From NCBI GenBank assembly GCA_003221375.1, contig QHRI01000084.1, forward strand, positions 1 through 7,169: a DNA stretch of 7,169 bases. The letters run 5' to 3'. Positions 1 through 6,553 of the stretch are shown here, one piece after another. This DNA comes from Verrucomicrobiota bacterium. Lineage in GTDB: Bacteria; Verrucomicrobiota; Verrucomicrobiia; Chthoniobacterales; UBA10450. The first letter of the stretch is position 1. The number at the start of each line of letters is the position of its first letter. Under the pieces are notes generated by a model that saw only the letters and a list, made by a program, of their open reading frames with translations, searched no databases and had not been told where the DNA came from. The position numbers were made by a program, and so were the translations under genes.

Positions 1-92
1 AACGTGGCAATCGTCACCATAAATATTTTCGCATCCGCGGCGTCAACAGGTGTGATCAAACATCAACTAACGGCCAAGCGCAAGGTTTGGTG
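1..92. other. left edge, downstream of the DUF420 gene; no gene assigned
   Basis: This stretch lies just downstream of the leftward DUF420 gene. On the minus strand an ATG at 20-18 could start a following gene (first codons read M-V-T-I-A-T before the edge), but only six complete codons are visible and no Shine-Dalgarno sequence precedes it. On the plus strand two frames stay open from base 1 into the DUF420 gene, but neither resembles a protein I recognise and both would overlap a well-supported gene. No terminator-like hairpin with a T-run is visible here. Confidence 0.3.
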
Positions 93-524
93 TCATGTCC
101 CCGGAGGGAACCACTTGTAAAGCATCAAATACACAAGCACGCCTGTCCCTGAGACATAAAGCCAGATCGGGATTGTCCAACGAGCAATTCGCTTGTGACG
201 ATCCCATCTGCGGCGAAAAACCTGAATAAGGGTGATAATCACGAGAGGTAGCGTCACAAAAGCAAGCAGGACATGCGACGCCAGTACGGGAAAGTAAATA
301 GCGGCGATCCACCCGGTGTATCCGGAAGATTTTTCACCTACATTCACGTGATAAATGATGTAGCCCGTCAGGAAACAAGCCGAGGAAACCACGGCAGCGA
401 TCATGCACACCATATGCCGACGCCACGCGCCACGCCGGATGAAGTACCAGCCCATTGAAATGAAGACCGTGCTCACCAAATTAAACGACGCGTTAACAGC
501 AGGGAGATCCGAAATTGAAATCAC
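93..524 (-). CDS. DUF420 family membrane protein (CtaM/YozB-like)
   Basis: A 143-residue integral membrane protein with four predicted helices at about residues 10-29, 38-60, 73-102 and 115-136. It shows the DUF420 pattern: LPAVNA near the N-terminus, then conserved histidines at H37 (RRH), H59 (IYH), H84 (ASHVLLAF) and H110 (DRHKRIAR), and a C-terminal PIWLYVSGTGVLVYLMLY stretch. Known of the family: the Gram-positive members CtaM/YozB are needed to mature aa3-type haem-copper oxidases, so a role in respiratory oxidase assembly is an inference here; no oxidase gene is in view. The start is GTG at 524-522. No ATG lies in frame upstream, and LPAVNA falls at the usual distance from the N-terminus. 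No clear Shine-Dalgarno is seen. The gene diverges from the AsmA-like gene across a 77 bp gap. Family assignment is firm; function is not. Confidence 0.9.
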   Translation of the reverse strand: MISISDLPAVNASFNLVSTVFISMGWYFIRRGAWRRHMVCMIAAVVSSACFLTGYIIYHVNVGEKSSGYTGWIAAIYFPVLASHVLLAFVTLPLVIITLIQVFRRRWDRHKRIARWTIPIWLYVSGTGVLVYLMLYKWFPPGT

Positions 525-601
525 GTTGAAGAATTGAACTTTTAAAACGCTACATTGACCTATCGCTCCGACGCTTCAACGATTTAACGAGTACCAACAC
601 C
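525..601. promoter_or_regulatory. divergent intergenic region with inverted repeat, likely promoters
   Basis: This 77 bp gap separates two divergent genes and must hold both promoters if they are not read from elsewhere. A perfect 8-base inverted repeat, CGTTGAAG at 524-531 and CTTCAACG at 574-581, brackets most of it. On the plus strand TTGACC at 555-560 could be a -35 box, but the -10 candidate at 578-583 (AACGAT) is weak. On the minus strand TTGAAG (580-574 region) has a poor AATGTA-like partner 17 bases on. These are candidates by eye only. Confidence 0.3.
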
Positions 602-2995
602 ATGCCCGTCCTCGAACCACCACAGGTTCGGCTATCCAGAACACGGCGAAAATCAAGCTGGGCGCGTCGAATCGCTCTGAGCTTCGTGCGGCTCGTGATT
701 CTCGGCGTAATTTTTGGGATCGGAGGCGGGGGCTATTACATGGCCAAGAGAGGATTTGGCCGCCAATGGCGCTACCGCGTAGTGGAGGAATTGCGCAAGC
801 ACGGAGTCGAGGCCAGCATCGGGCGTCTGACGCTCGACCCATTTCGTGGTCTCGTGGCAAAAAATGTACGGATTTTCGATTACAAGAATCGCGAGAACAC
901 TCTGGCCCTGATCAGCGAGGTCTCGCTCGATATCAACTACGCTGCGCTGATCCATCATGAGCCGTTTCTCAATGCCCTCGACGTGCGTGATGCGCAAATC
1001 ATTCTGCCATTTAAGACGGCGGAGGAAAAAAACGACAGAGCCGTGCTCACCAACCTGCGAGCCCACGTTTATTTTCCGCCGGAACAAATTTACGTGAGTC
1101 AGGCGGAGGGAATCTTTTGCGGGATTCGGATTTCTGCGACTGGTCAATTGATCAAGCGCGAGAATTATCAACCGTCGCCCGCGCTTTCAGCCGAAGAATG
1201 GCAAAGGCGATTGTTGATTGCGCAGCGCGCGGTCAATGAACTGAAAAAGTTCAGATTCCCCGGCGCTCCTCCGTCGTTACAGATAAAATTTAGCGGCGAT
1301 GTCGCCGAGATCGAGAAGGCACACGTCGAAGCGACCCTTCGCGGTGATCAACTGCGACGCGGCAGCTACGAAATGAGAGACCTTTCCGGGGCCGCAGAAT
1401 GGAACAATCAGCAACTGACTATCGCACATTGCGAATGGAGCGATGGCATGGGCAGTTTTGCTGGGCGCGCTAATTGGAATGTGGAAGGCTACAGAGCGAG
1501 TTTCCAAGCACGAAGTAGTCTGGATTTGAAAGCTTTCCTTGATGCGTTCGGGCTGGCCGAGCCGCTTGCCAGCACTGAATTACAAGCTCCGCCGGCGATC
1601 GAGGTTTCCGGCTCGGTAAATTTTGGATCGGATCGCCTCCGGCCAGATATCATCGGACACGTTGCCTTTGGCCGGTTCACTTACAAGAAGGTTCCATTTT
1701 CCGATCTCACAGCTGATTTTTCGTGGGACGGAGAACGCACGCTGGTCAGGGACCTGCGGCTGCGACATCAAACCGGACAGCTTCGGGCTGATCTTCTTGA
1801 TGCGCCCGCGGATTTTCGTTTGAACATCGAAAGCACAATAGTCCCGGAAGCCGTGCGCGGAATCGCACCCCCGGAAATGAATGAATTTCTCCGGGAATGG
1901 GAGTGGCAACGTTCGCCTTCCATTCGCCTCGTGATCCGGGGCCAGGATCACAATCCGGCAACTTGGAAAGGCGATGGGGCCGTCATCTTGGGAAGAAGTC
2001 GGTTCCGCGGCACATGGGTGAACAGCGCGGACACAAAAGTCCATTTTGCCGACGGCGCGCTGACTTGTGACGATCTGCATGTAACGCGCAATGAGGGCTC
2101 TGGCACAGGCAGTTTTACCTACGATTTCAAAAAACATGAGGTTCGCATTTCCAATATCAAGAGCTCACTAAACCCTGCCGAGGTAATTTTTTGGATTGAT
2201 CCAAAAATTTGGAACACAGTCGCACCTTATAAATTTCGGCGGCCGCCCTCCGTCACGGCAAATGGTTTGTATCAATTTCACGGTGGCAAGAACACACGTC
2301 TCGAGATCAAGGTCGAGGGCGCTAACGGATTGGATTACGTCTTTCTTGGAAAAACCGTGCCATTCGATCGCATTTCTGCACGATTGCTCTTCACCAACGA
2401 CCGATTGCAAATTGTGGATCTTCGCGGCGCGCTGCTCTCCGGCACGTTGCGTGGAAACGCCGACATCTCACTGGCGCGAAACGATCCACATTACCGGGCG
2501 AATATCTCGGTGAGCGAAATCAATTTTCCGCTGCTGACTAATTTGTACTACAATTACAAGACGGCACTGGGCCTCTTAAACGGCACGTACGATTTCACTG
2601 GGCTCGGCAGCGATGCGCGCACCATGCGGGGTCATGGAAAAGTGGAAGTCACCAACGGCGATGTGTTCGCCATCCCGATTTTTGGACCACTCTCAGGAAT
2701 TCTGAACCGAATTCTGCCCGGCAGCGGGTACAGTATCGCGCACAGAGCAACCGCGAACTTCAAGATCGATGACGGAATTATGAATACCGAAGATTTCGAT
2801 GCGGACGGGTCTCTCTTTAACATGCTGGGTCATGGCGACATCCATTTTCTCGATGACAGGCTCGATTTTAACGTGCGTCTAAACATGAAGGGACCCGGCG
2901 TGCTGCTCACCCCGATGTATAAACTTTTCGAATACGCCGGCACAGGGAGTTTGAAGAAGCCGGATTGGCGCCCAGCCGTTTTAAAGACTCAGTAG
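602..2995 (+). CDS. AsmA-like envelope protein, membrane-anchored
   Basis: A 797-residue protein. A basic N-terminus (RLSRTRRK) is followed by one hydrophobic anchor at about residues 24-47 containing a glycine run; the rest is rich in alternating polar and hydrophobic strands with no enzyme motif. This is the build of AsmA/TamB/YhdP proteins, which are anchored in the inner membrane and hold a long beta-groove in the periplasm. Residues 655-780 carry the AsmA-like C-terminal signature: NGTYDFTGLG, then GHGKVEVTNGDVFAIPIFGP and a tail ending in a GTGSLKKPDW motif. Known of the family: members move phospholipids toward the outer membrane or affect outer-membrane assembly; that role here is inferred. 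The ATG at 602 lacks a good Shine-Dalgarno, but the next ATG (739) would remove the anchor, so 602 is preferred. The stop TAG shares its last base with the GTG of nfo, suggesting co-transcription. I cannot say which AsmA subfamily it belongs to. Confidence 0.85.
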   Translation: MPVLEPPQVRLSRTRRKSSWARRIALSFVRLVILGVIFGIGGGGYYMAKRGFGRQWRYRVVEELRKHGVEASIGRLTLDPFRGLVAKNVRIFDYKNRENTLALISEVSLDINYAALIHHEPFLNALDVRDAQIILPFKTAEEKNDRAVLTNLRAHVYFPPEQIYVSQAEGIFCGIRISATGQLIKRENYQPSPALSAEEWQRRLLIAQRAVNELKKFRFPGAPPSLQIKFSGDVAEIEKAHVEATLRGDQLRRGSYEMRDLSGAAEWNNQQLTIAHCEWSDGMGSFAGRANWNVEGYRASFQARSSLDLKAFLDAFGLAEPLASTELQAPPAIEVSGSVNFGSDRLRPDIIGHVAFGRFTYKKVPFSDLTADFSWDGERTLVRDLRLRHQTGQLRADLLDAPADFRLNIESTIVPEAVRGIAPPEMNEFLREWEWQRSPSIRLVIRGQDHNPATWKGDGAVILGRSRFRGTWVNSADTKVHFADGALTCDDLHVTRNEGSGTGSFTYDFKKHEVRISNIKSSLNPAEVIFWIDPKIWNTVAPYKFRRPPSVTANGLYQFHGGKNTRLEIKVEGANGLDYVFLGKTVPFDRISARLLFTNDRLQIVDLRGALLSGTLRGNADISLARNDPHYRANISVSEINFPLLTNLYYNYKTALGLLNGTYDFTGLGSDARTMRGHGKVEVTNGDVFAIPIFGPLSGILNRILPGSGYSIAHRATANFKIDDGIMNTEDFDADGSLFNMLGHGDIHFLDDRLDFNVRLNMKGPGVLLTPMYKLFEYAGTGSLKKPDWRPAVLKTQ

Positions 2996-3900
2996 TGAAG
3001 AAAAAAGAAACGGCGAAACGGCGAGATGGCGAAACGGCGCCATCGCCGACTCATCCAATCCTTCTTGGCGCGCACATGTCGATTGCCGGTGGCGTCGACA
3101 TGGCGATTGAGCGCGCTCGCTCGATCAACTGCACAGCCATGCAAATGTTCGTAAAAAACAACATGCAGTGGTTCGCACGCCCGCTTACCCGCGAAGAAAT
3201 CCTGACCTTCCGCGGACATCAGCAACGCGGCGAACTGTTGTCGATTTTCGCGCACGCAAATTATCTCATCAATCTCGCCGCCACGAACGGGCAGTTTCAC
3301 GCGAATTCGATCCGCTCGCTGTCGGAAGAACTGGTTCGCGCCGATCAGCTGGAACTCCCATTTTTGGTGTTGCATCCTGGTGCACATCTTGGCGCGGGCG
3401 AAGAAACGGGGCTCGACAAAATCGTCGAATCGATTGACCGCGTACTTTCTGGTCTCCCGAAAATCAAAACGCGGATCGCGCTGGAAACGACCGCCGGTCA
3501 GGGCTCATGTCTGGGGAATAAATTCGAGCACCTCGCATACATTATTAGCCGCGCACACGAACCGAAGCGACTATGCGTCTGCCTCGATACCGCGCATGTT
3601 TTTGCTGCGGGATACGACATTGGCAGCGAGGCCTCGGCTAGGAAAGCCTTCCGCGAATTCGATCGCCTGATTGGCCTTGATCAACTGGTGGCAATTCACC
3701 TAAACGATTCCAAAACTGTCTGCGGCTCGCGAGTGGATCGACATGAACATATCGGCAAGGGCAAAATTGGGCTTCCCGCTTTCCGTTTCATCATGCGCGA
3801 CCGCCGATTCAGGGGAATCCCTAAAGTACTCGAAACCCCAAAGAGCAAAGACTTACGAGAAGATGTGGAGAACCTAAGGACGTTGCGCCAATTGATATAG
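2995..3900 (+). CDS. nfo: endonuclease IV (AP endonuclease)
   Basis: Deoxyribonuclease IV cleaves 5' to abasic sites in base excision repair, using three zinc ions in a TIM barrel. All nine metal ligands known from E. coli Nfo are visible in order (numbering from the GTG start): H87 in FAHANYLINL, H127 in LHPGAH, E164 in LETTAGQGS, D198 and H201 in LDTAHVFAAGYD, H235 in IHLNDSK, D248 and H250 in RVDRHEH, and E280 in LETPK. Length is 301 residues against 285 in E. coli; the extra length is a basic N-terminal tail before the family's first conserved segment (LLGAHMS). Start choice: the GTG at 2995 overlaps the upstream TAG by one base and suits translational coupling; an in-frame TTG at 2965 would add ten residues; the ATG at 3076 would delete conserved residues. 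No strong Shine-Dalgarno supports either upstream choice. The tail is encoded by a tandem 8-mer repeat. The function is near certain; the exact start is not. Confidence 0.96.
   Translation: MKKKETAKRRDGETAPSPTHPILLGAHMSIAGGVDMAIERARSINCTAMQMFVKNNMQWFARPLTREEILTFRGHQQRGELLSIFAHANYLINLAATNGQFHANSIRSLSEELVRADQLELPFLVLHPGAHLGAGEETGLDKIVESIDRVLSGLPKIKTRIALETTAGQGSCLGNKFEHLAYIISRAHEPKRLCVCLDTAHVFAAGYDIGSEASARKAFREFDRLIGLDQLVAIHLNDSKTVCGSRVDRHEHIGKGKIGLPAFRFIMRDRRFRGIPKVLETPKSKDLREDVENLRTLRQLI
3007..3038 (+). repeat. tandem 8-mer repeat, four copies, at the 5' end of nfo
   Basis: The unit GAAACGGC occurs at 3007-3014, 3015-3022 and 3031-3038, and a variant GAGATGGC at 3023-3030. It lies in frame within the basic tail of endonuclease IV (residues such as ETAKRRDGETA). 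The unit is not a multiple of three, so one copy more or less would change the frame between the GTG start and the conserved barrel. The last copies also form a 7-base stem, GATGGCG (3025-3031) with CGCCATC (3038-3044), around a 6-base loop. Confidence 0.85.
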
Positions 3901-3901
3901 C

Positions 3902-3920
3902 CGCTTCGCTCTGCGAAGCG
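3902..3920. terminator. hairpin after nfo in the convergent gap; possible terminator
   Basis: A perfect 8-base stem, CGCTTCGC (3902-3909) with GCGAAGCG (3913-3920), closes a 3-base loop and begins one base after the nfo stop. No T-run follows on either strand, so it is not a classic intrinsic terminator; it could protect the mRNA end or act with Rho. The rest of the gap to 3996 holds a short palindrome CGCTAGCG (3942-3949) and overlapping SalI/AatII-type palindromes near 3965-3973, with no gene. The two facing transcripts must both end here. Confidence 0.45.
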
Positions 3921-3996
3921 CGCGCTTGGCGTGAATGGCCTCGCTAGCGTCGCGTCGCCCTGAGGTCGACGTCTACAATATCAGTGGCGAAGACAT

Positions 3997-4371
3997 TTAA
4001 TTAATCAGCCGAATTGTAAAAGGGTAGCGGTAGAATTCTCCCTGGCCGGCTTTCACCGATGCGATGATGACAAGTACCGTGTTCAACACCCAGAGCGCGA
4101 TCAAAATCGGAACGCCTATGAGCACAATGCAAAGAATCGCAGCGACAGCGTCGTAGATCAGCATCGAGATTTGGAAATTGAGCGATTCTTTTCCGTAAGC
4201 ATCGATCTCGGGCGAGTCGCCACGTTTCATGAGCCAAACGATGAGCGGCCCCAGGATGTGACCCAGAAAATGAAAAAACAATCCCAGTAATGCGCTGGCG
4301 TGACACAGAACACACCACGTTCGGACATCGGATGAAGTTGATGGCGGTGGCGGAGAGGGTGTTGGATCCAT
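3997..4371 (-). CDS. DUF4870 family membrane protein (Tic20-like)
   Basis: A 124-residue membrane protein. A short proline-rich cytoplasmic head (DPTPSPPPPS) leads into the DUF4870 pattern: WCVLCHASALLG, a hydrophobic helix ending in GHILGPLIVWLMKRG, then the hallmark YGKESLNFQISM, a second hydrophobic block ending near IASVKAGQGEFYRYPFTIRLI. About three helices are expected. Members of this family are widespread and of unknown function; remote likeness to Tic20 has been proposed, which does not show a role in transport. Start choice: the ATG at 4371-4369 has AAAGGA four bases upstream; a GTG at 4395 would add eight charged residues without a ribosome site. The gene follows murA by 69 bp on the same strand with no terminator between, so it may be the last gene of the prfA-murA operon. 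Confidence 0.9.
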   Translation of the reverse strand: MDPTPSPPPPSTSSDVRTWCVLCHASALLGLFFHFLGHILGPLIVWLMKRGDSPEIDAYGKESLNFQISMLIYDAVAAILCIVLIGVPILIALWVLNTVLVIIASVKAGQGEFYRYPFTIRLIN

Positions 4372-4375
4372 ATTA

Positions 4376-4381
4376 TCCTTT
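4376..4381 (-). promoter_or_regulatory. ribosome binding site deciding the DUF4870 start
   Basis: Read on the minus strand, AAAGGA stands four bases (TAAT) before the ATG at 4371-4369. It is the clearest Shine-Dalgarno match I saw in the window. It lies inside the longer GTG-started reading frame, which is the reason for preferring the shorter protein. Confidence 0.65.
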
Positions 4382-4440
4382 CGCTTGCGTATCACAACGA
4401 CTGCCCGTTGCCTGGCCCAAGAGCAAGGAAAAAGAATGAA

Positions 4441-5703
4441 CTATATTGCCTTTACACGCTCAATGTGCGCACCGAGTTCGCTCAATTTTTCATCGAGATG
4501 TTCGTAGCCGCGGTCAATATGATAGACACGACTGACCTCGGTCACTCCGTGGGCCTTCAAGCCGGCAAGCACCAGAGCGGCCGACGCGCGTAGGTCGCTG
4601 GCCATCACCGGCGCCCCGAGGAGACCATCGACACCATCGATTACGGCGGTCGCGCCCTCCAACTCCACTTGCGCGCCCATGCGTTTTAGCTCCGCCACAT
4701 GCATGTAGCGCTGCGGGAAAACATTGTCCGTCACAGAACTGGTGCCTTTGCTGGTAGAGAGAAGCGCGCACATTTGCGCCTGCATGTCAGTAGGAAAACC
4801 GGGATACGGTTCGGTCGTTAGCTCCAGAGCATTCGCAACTCCGTTCGGCAAAATCGAAACCGCATCATCCTTGATCTCGATCGGAAAACCGCATCTGGCC
4901 AACGCATCGGTGATTGCGTGTACATGCTCTGGTTCCACTCGCTTGACCGTGACTCCCTTTCCGGCAATTGCACCTGCAACCAGGAATGTTCCTGCTTCAA
5001 TCCGGTCAGGGATCACCCGGTGTTCCGCGCCGTGCAACTCGGGCACACCTTCGATGATGATTCGACGCGTTCCCGCGCCTTCGATCTTCGCGCCCATTTT
5101 GTTCAAGAACGTAGCCAGGTCCACCACCTCGGGTTCCTGCGCCGCTCCATCAATAACCGTGACTCCATTGGCCAGCACCGCCGCCATCATCACGTTATCG
5201 GTACCCAGGACAGTCGGACCAAATCTGCCATGCATGTCGATTACTGCTCCACTCAATTTCGGGGCAAAAACCTTGATATCGCCGCCCTCCACGCGCACCG
5301 CCGCGCCGAGCGCTTCGAAACCTTTGAGATGCAAATCAATCGGCCGATCGCCAATGACGCAACCGCCGGGCAAAGCGACAGTCGACTCCTTACAACGGCC
5401 AAGCGAGGGTCCAAGCACACAAACAGAAGCGCGCATCTTGCGCACGACGTCGTACGGCGCGACCGAGTGGATCTTCTCCGCCGTGACGCTGACGGTGCCA
5501 CTTGCTCGCTCTACTTGCGCACCCAGATGGCTTAGAATTTGCAGCATGTAATGCGTGTCGCTCAGGTCAGGCACGCCGTGAACGACACAAGACTCTCGAG
5601 TGAGCAACGTCGCGGCCAGGATCGGCAGCGAAGAATTCTTCGAGCCGCTGACCTTGATTGAACCGGAAAGCGGATAACCGCCGTGGACGAGGATCTTATC
5701 CAT
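4441..5703 (-). CDS. murA: UDP-N-acetylglucosamine 1-carboxyvinyltransferase
   Basis: MurA transfers enolpyruvate from phosphoenolpyruvate to the 3'-OH of UDP-N-acetylglucosamine, the first committed step of peptidoglycan synthesis in the cytosol, and is the target of fosfomycin. The 420 residues match the usual length (419 in E. coli) and the key residues fall at or next to the E. coli positions: K22 and N23 in [11 protein letters not shown]91 in KMRAS, C115 in [12 protein letters not shown]120, D306 in GFPTDMQAQ and R398 in [10 protein letters not shown]. The catalytic cysteine is present (not the aspartate form), so fosfomycin sensitivity at the target is expected. Start: the ATG at 5703-5701 gives the family-typical N-terminus (MDKILVHGG); a TTG three codons earlier is less likely. 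This ATG overlaps the end of prmC by eight bases (ATGGATAA), implying translational coupling. It has no sign of damage, unlike its upstream neighbour. Confidence 0.97.
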   Translation of the reverse strand: MDKILVHGGYPLSGSIKVSGSKNSSLPILAATLLTRESCVVHGVPDLSDTHYMLQILSHLGAQVERASGTVSVTAEKIHSVAPYDVVRKMRASVCVLGPSLGRCKESTVALPGGCVIGDRPIDLHLKGFEALGAAVRVEGGDIKVFAPKLSGAVIDMHGRFGPTVLGTDNVMMAAVLANGVTVIDGAAQEPEVVDLATFLNKMGAKIEGAGTRRIIIEGVPELHGAEHRVIPDRIEAGTFLVAGAIAGKGVTVKRVEPEHVHAITDALARCGFPIEIKDDAVSILPNGVANALELTTEPYPGFPTDMQAQMCALLSTSKGTSSVTDNVFPQRYMHVAELKRMGAQVELEGATAVIDGVDGLLGAPVMASDLRASAALVLAGLKAHGVTEVSRVYHIDRGYEHLDEKLSELGAHIERVKAI

Positions 5704-6262
5704 ACCTGGCAAAAAGGAACCGTGTGACGCCGTTATAATCGTTCTTCGAACAAATGTCGCGGTAATTTTTTTCCGCCAGAGCCGAAAGAATCGCCTCGCT
5801 TTGACCGAGCCCTATTTCCAGGGCCAGCATTCCACCTGGTCGAAGTCGCGATGGCGCCTGTGAGACCAATTCCCGCACCAACTCGTCGCCCCGCGTACCG
5901 GCGAACAGCGCAACTTCCGGATCACTTAATACTTCGCGCGAAAGTGTGTGCCGGTCCTGCGTGGAGATATAAGGAAGATTCGCAACAATCAGATCGAAGA
6001 TTCCGTCAACATTTTCGAGTAGGCGGCTCTTCAGAAATCGGACCTGGCCGCTCAAGTCCAACCTGGCGGCATTTTCTTGCGCGAGCGCGAGAGCATCATC
6101 TGAAACATCAACGGCCAGAACCCTTGCCTCGGGTAATTTCGCAGCAAGACCGAGTGCTATCACGCCGCTACCGGTGCCAACATCCACAATATCGGATATC
6201 GGATATCGGATATCAGATTTCAAGAACTCGACGAGTTCTTCCGTTTCCGGCCGCGGAACCAC
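5696..6262 (-). CDS. prmC: PrmC methyltransferase domain fragment
   Basis: An open frame of 188 residues from a possible GTG at 6262. It begins with VPRPETEELVEFL, the linker motif just before the methyltransferase fold, then motif I VDVGTGSGVIALGLA for S-adenosylmethionine binding, the acidic end of strand two (AVDVSDDALALA), and VANLPYI at the substrate site, where most family members have NPPY; here the second position is leucine. It ends FARYG, as PrmC proteins do. The spacing from PRPETE to motif I equals that of E. coli PrmC, so this part is intact. No Shine-Dalgarno precedes the GTG, but it lies inside the upstream fragment's frame, so reinitiation or coupled translation is conceivable. 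Without the N-terminal domain, docking to the release factor would be expected to suffer. Confidence 0.8.
   Translation of the reverse strand: MVPRPETEELVEFLKSDIRYPISDIVDVGTGSGVIALGLAAKLPEARVLAVDVSDDALALAQENAARLDLSGQVRFLKSRLLENVDGIFDLIVANLPYISTQDRHTLSREVLSDPEVALFAGTRGDELVRELVSQAPSRLRPGGMLALEIGLGQSEAILSALAEKNYRDICSKNDYNGVTRFLFARYG
6189..6216. repeat. tandem 7-mer repeat, four copies, inside prmC
   Basis: On the plus strand ATATCGG occurs at 6189-6195, 6196-6202 and 6203-6209, with a variant ATATCAG at 6210-6216. It encodes the linker between PRPETEELVEFL and methyltransferase motif I (residues KSDIRYPISDI). The linker has the normal length, so the present copy number is frame-correct for the catalytic domain, but any single-copy change would shift the frame. 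The stop of the N-terminal fragment lies in the variant copy. Each junction makes a GATATC palindrome. Confidence 0.85.
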
Positions 6263-6461
6263 CGCGACGTTTTACCAGATCGCGCAGCGGCGCAAGTTCT
6301 GTTTCACTCAGCTTCCGTTCGAATTCGAGATAAAGCTCGATACGTCTTTGATCCAGAACATGCGCCAGCAAGTGCTCGGCATTCAGTCGCGGATTCTCAA
6401 TATTGCGCTTGTTGAAATAGGCAGTCGTCGCTTGCAGCACTTCGAGAACCGTCATCGTCAT
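6213..6461 (-). CDS. prmC: PrmC N-terminal domain fragment
   Basis: An 82-residue frame. Residues 4-67 (TVLEVLQ, then NPRLNAEHLLAHVLD and a LVKRRG end) match the helical release-factor-docking domain of PrmC. The last 15 residues (GSAAGNGRTRRVLEI) are out-of-frame reading of the PRPETE region and end at TGA 6215-6213, inside a tandem repeat. Two ATGs are possible: 6461, which belongs to the end of the upstream repeat-like element, and 6455, which gives the more typical start (MTVLEVLQ) and has CGGA at a better distance. On its own the fragment has no catalytic part. Confidence 0.75.
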   Translation of the reverse strand: MTMTVLEVLQATTAYFNKRNIENPRLNAEHLLAHVLDQRRIELYLEFERKLSETELAPLRDLVKRRGGSAAGNGRTRRVLEI

Positions 6462-6547
6462 TCCGAGCGTAATCGAGGAATCCCGTTGAGCTATCGCAAA
6501 CTTAGCAACACGGGGTCCTTCGACGTCCCTGGCTTGGCTCAGATGAC
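6457..6547. repeat. repeat-like element with imperfect inverted ends between prfA and prmC
   Basis: This roughly 91 bp spacer starts GTCATTCCGAGC (6457-6468) and ends GCTCAGATGAC (6537-6547), which are imperfect inverted copies of each other. Inside are ATTCC and GGAAT arms (6460-6464 and 6477-6481) and a CCTTCGACG stretch. The combination of CATTCCGAGC, GAGGAATC and GGCTCAG-ATGAC resembles a class of short dispersed intergenic repeats I recall from soil bacterial genomes; this is memory, not a search. It holds no gene and lies inside an operon, and it appears to supply the first ATG of prmC. Confidence 0.5.
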
Positions 6548-6553
6548 GGACGC

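Larger units (their letters stand above)
5696..6461 (-). pseudogene. prmC: release factor glutamine methyltransferase, frameshifted and internally deleted
   Basis: PrmC (HemK) methylates the glutamine of the GGQ motif in release factors RF1 and RF2 using S-adenosylmethionine. Both halves are recognisable: the helical N-terminal domain (6461 to about 6264) and the Rossmann methyltransferase domain (6262 to 5696), but they lie in different frames. The N-terminal frame runs through LVKRRG, where other PrmC proteins continue with about 26 residues (pattern EPLxHLxGxxxFxG and on) before PRPETE. Those residues are absent; the two frames meet at 6262-6269. The domain frame has its own TAA just before the junction, so no uninterrupted protein can form. 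The lesion is a net deletion of roughly 75-85 bases that also shifts frame. It may be a real loss, a sequence or assembly error, or a population variant. Operon context (prfA before, murA after with an overlap) supports the identity. Confidence 0.85.

Noticed and set aside
1..20. Possible start of a further minus-strand gene at ATG 20-18
   Set aside because: Only six codons are visible and there is no ribosome site, so a gene cannot be supported.
1580..2137. Long minus-strand open frame (185 codons) inside the AsmA-like gene
   Set aside because: It is fully covered by a continuous 797-residue gene with a coherent fold pattern. The antisense protein has no recognisable motif or ribosome site.
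4724..5551. Long plus-strand open frame (275 codons) opposite murA
   Set aside because: It mirrors murA, whose catalytic residues and length are complete. The antisense translation resembles no family and is serine/proline-rich, as expected of a shadow frame.
5704..5712. TTG start for murA three codons upstream of the ATG
   Set aside because: The ATG at 5703 gives the family-typical N-terminus and the key residues then fall at E. coli numbers 22, 23, 91, 115 and 120.
6189..6216. CRISPR-like or phage attachment repeat
   Set aside because: The units are contiguous 7-mers without spacers, lie inside coding sequence, and no cas, integrase or tRNA gene is nearby.
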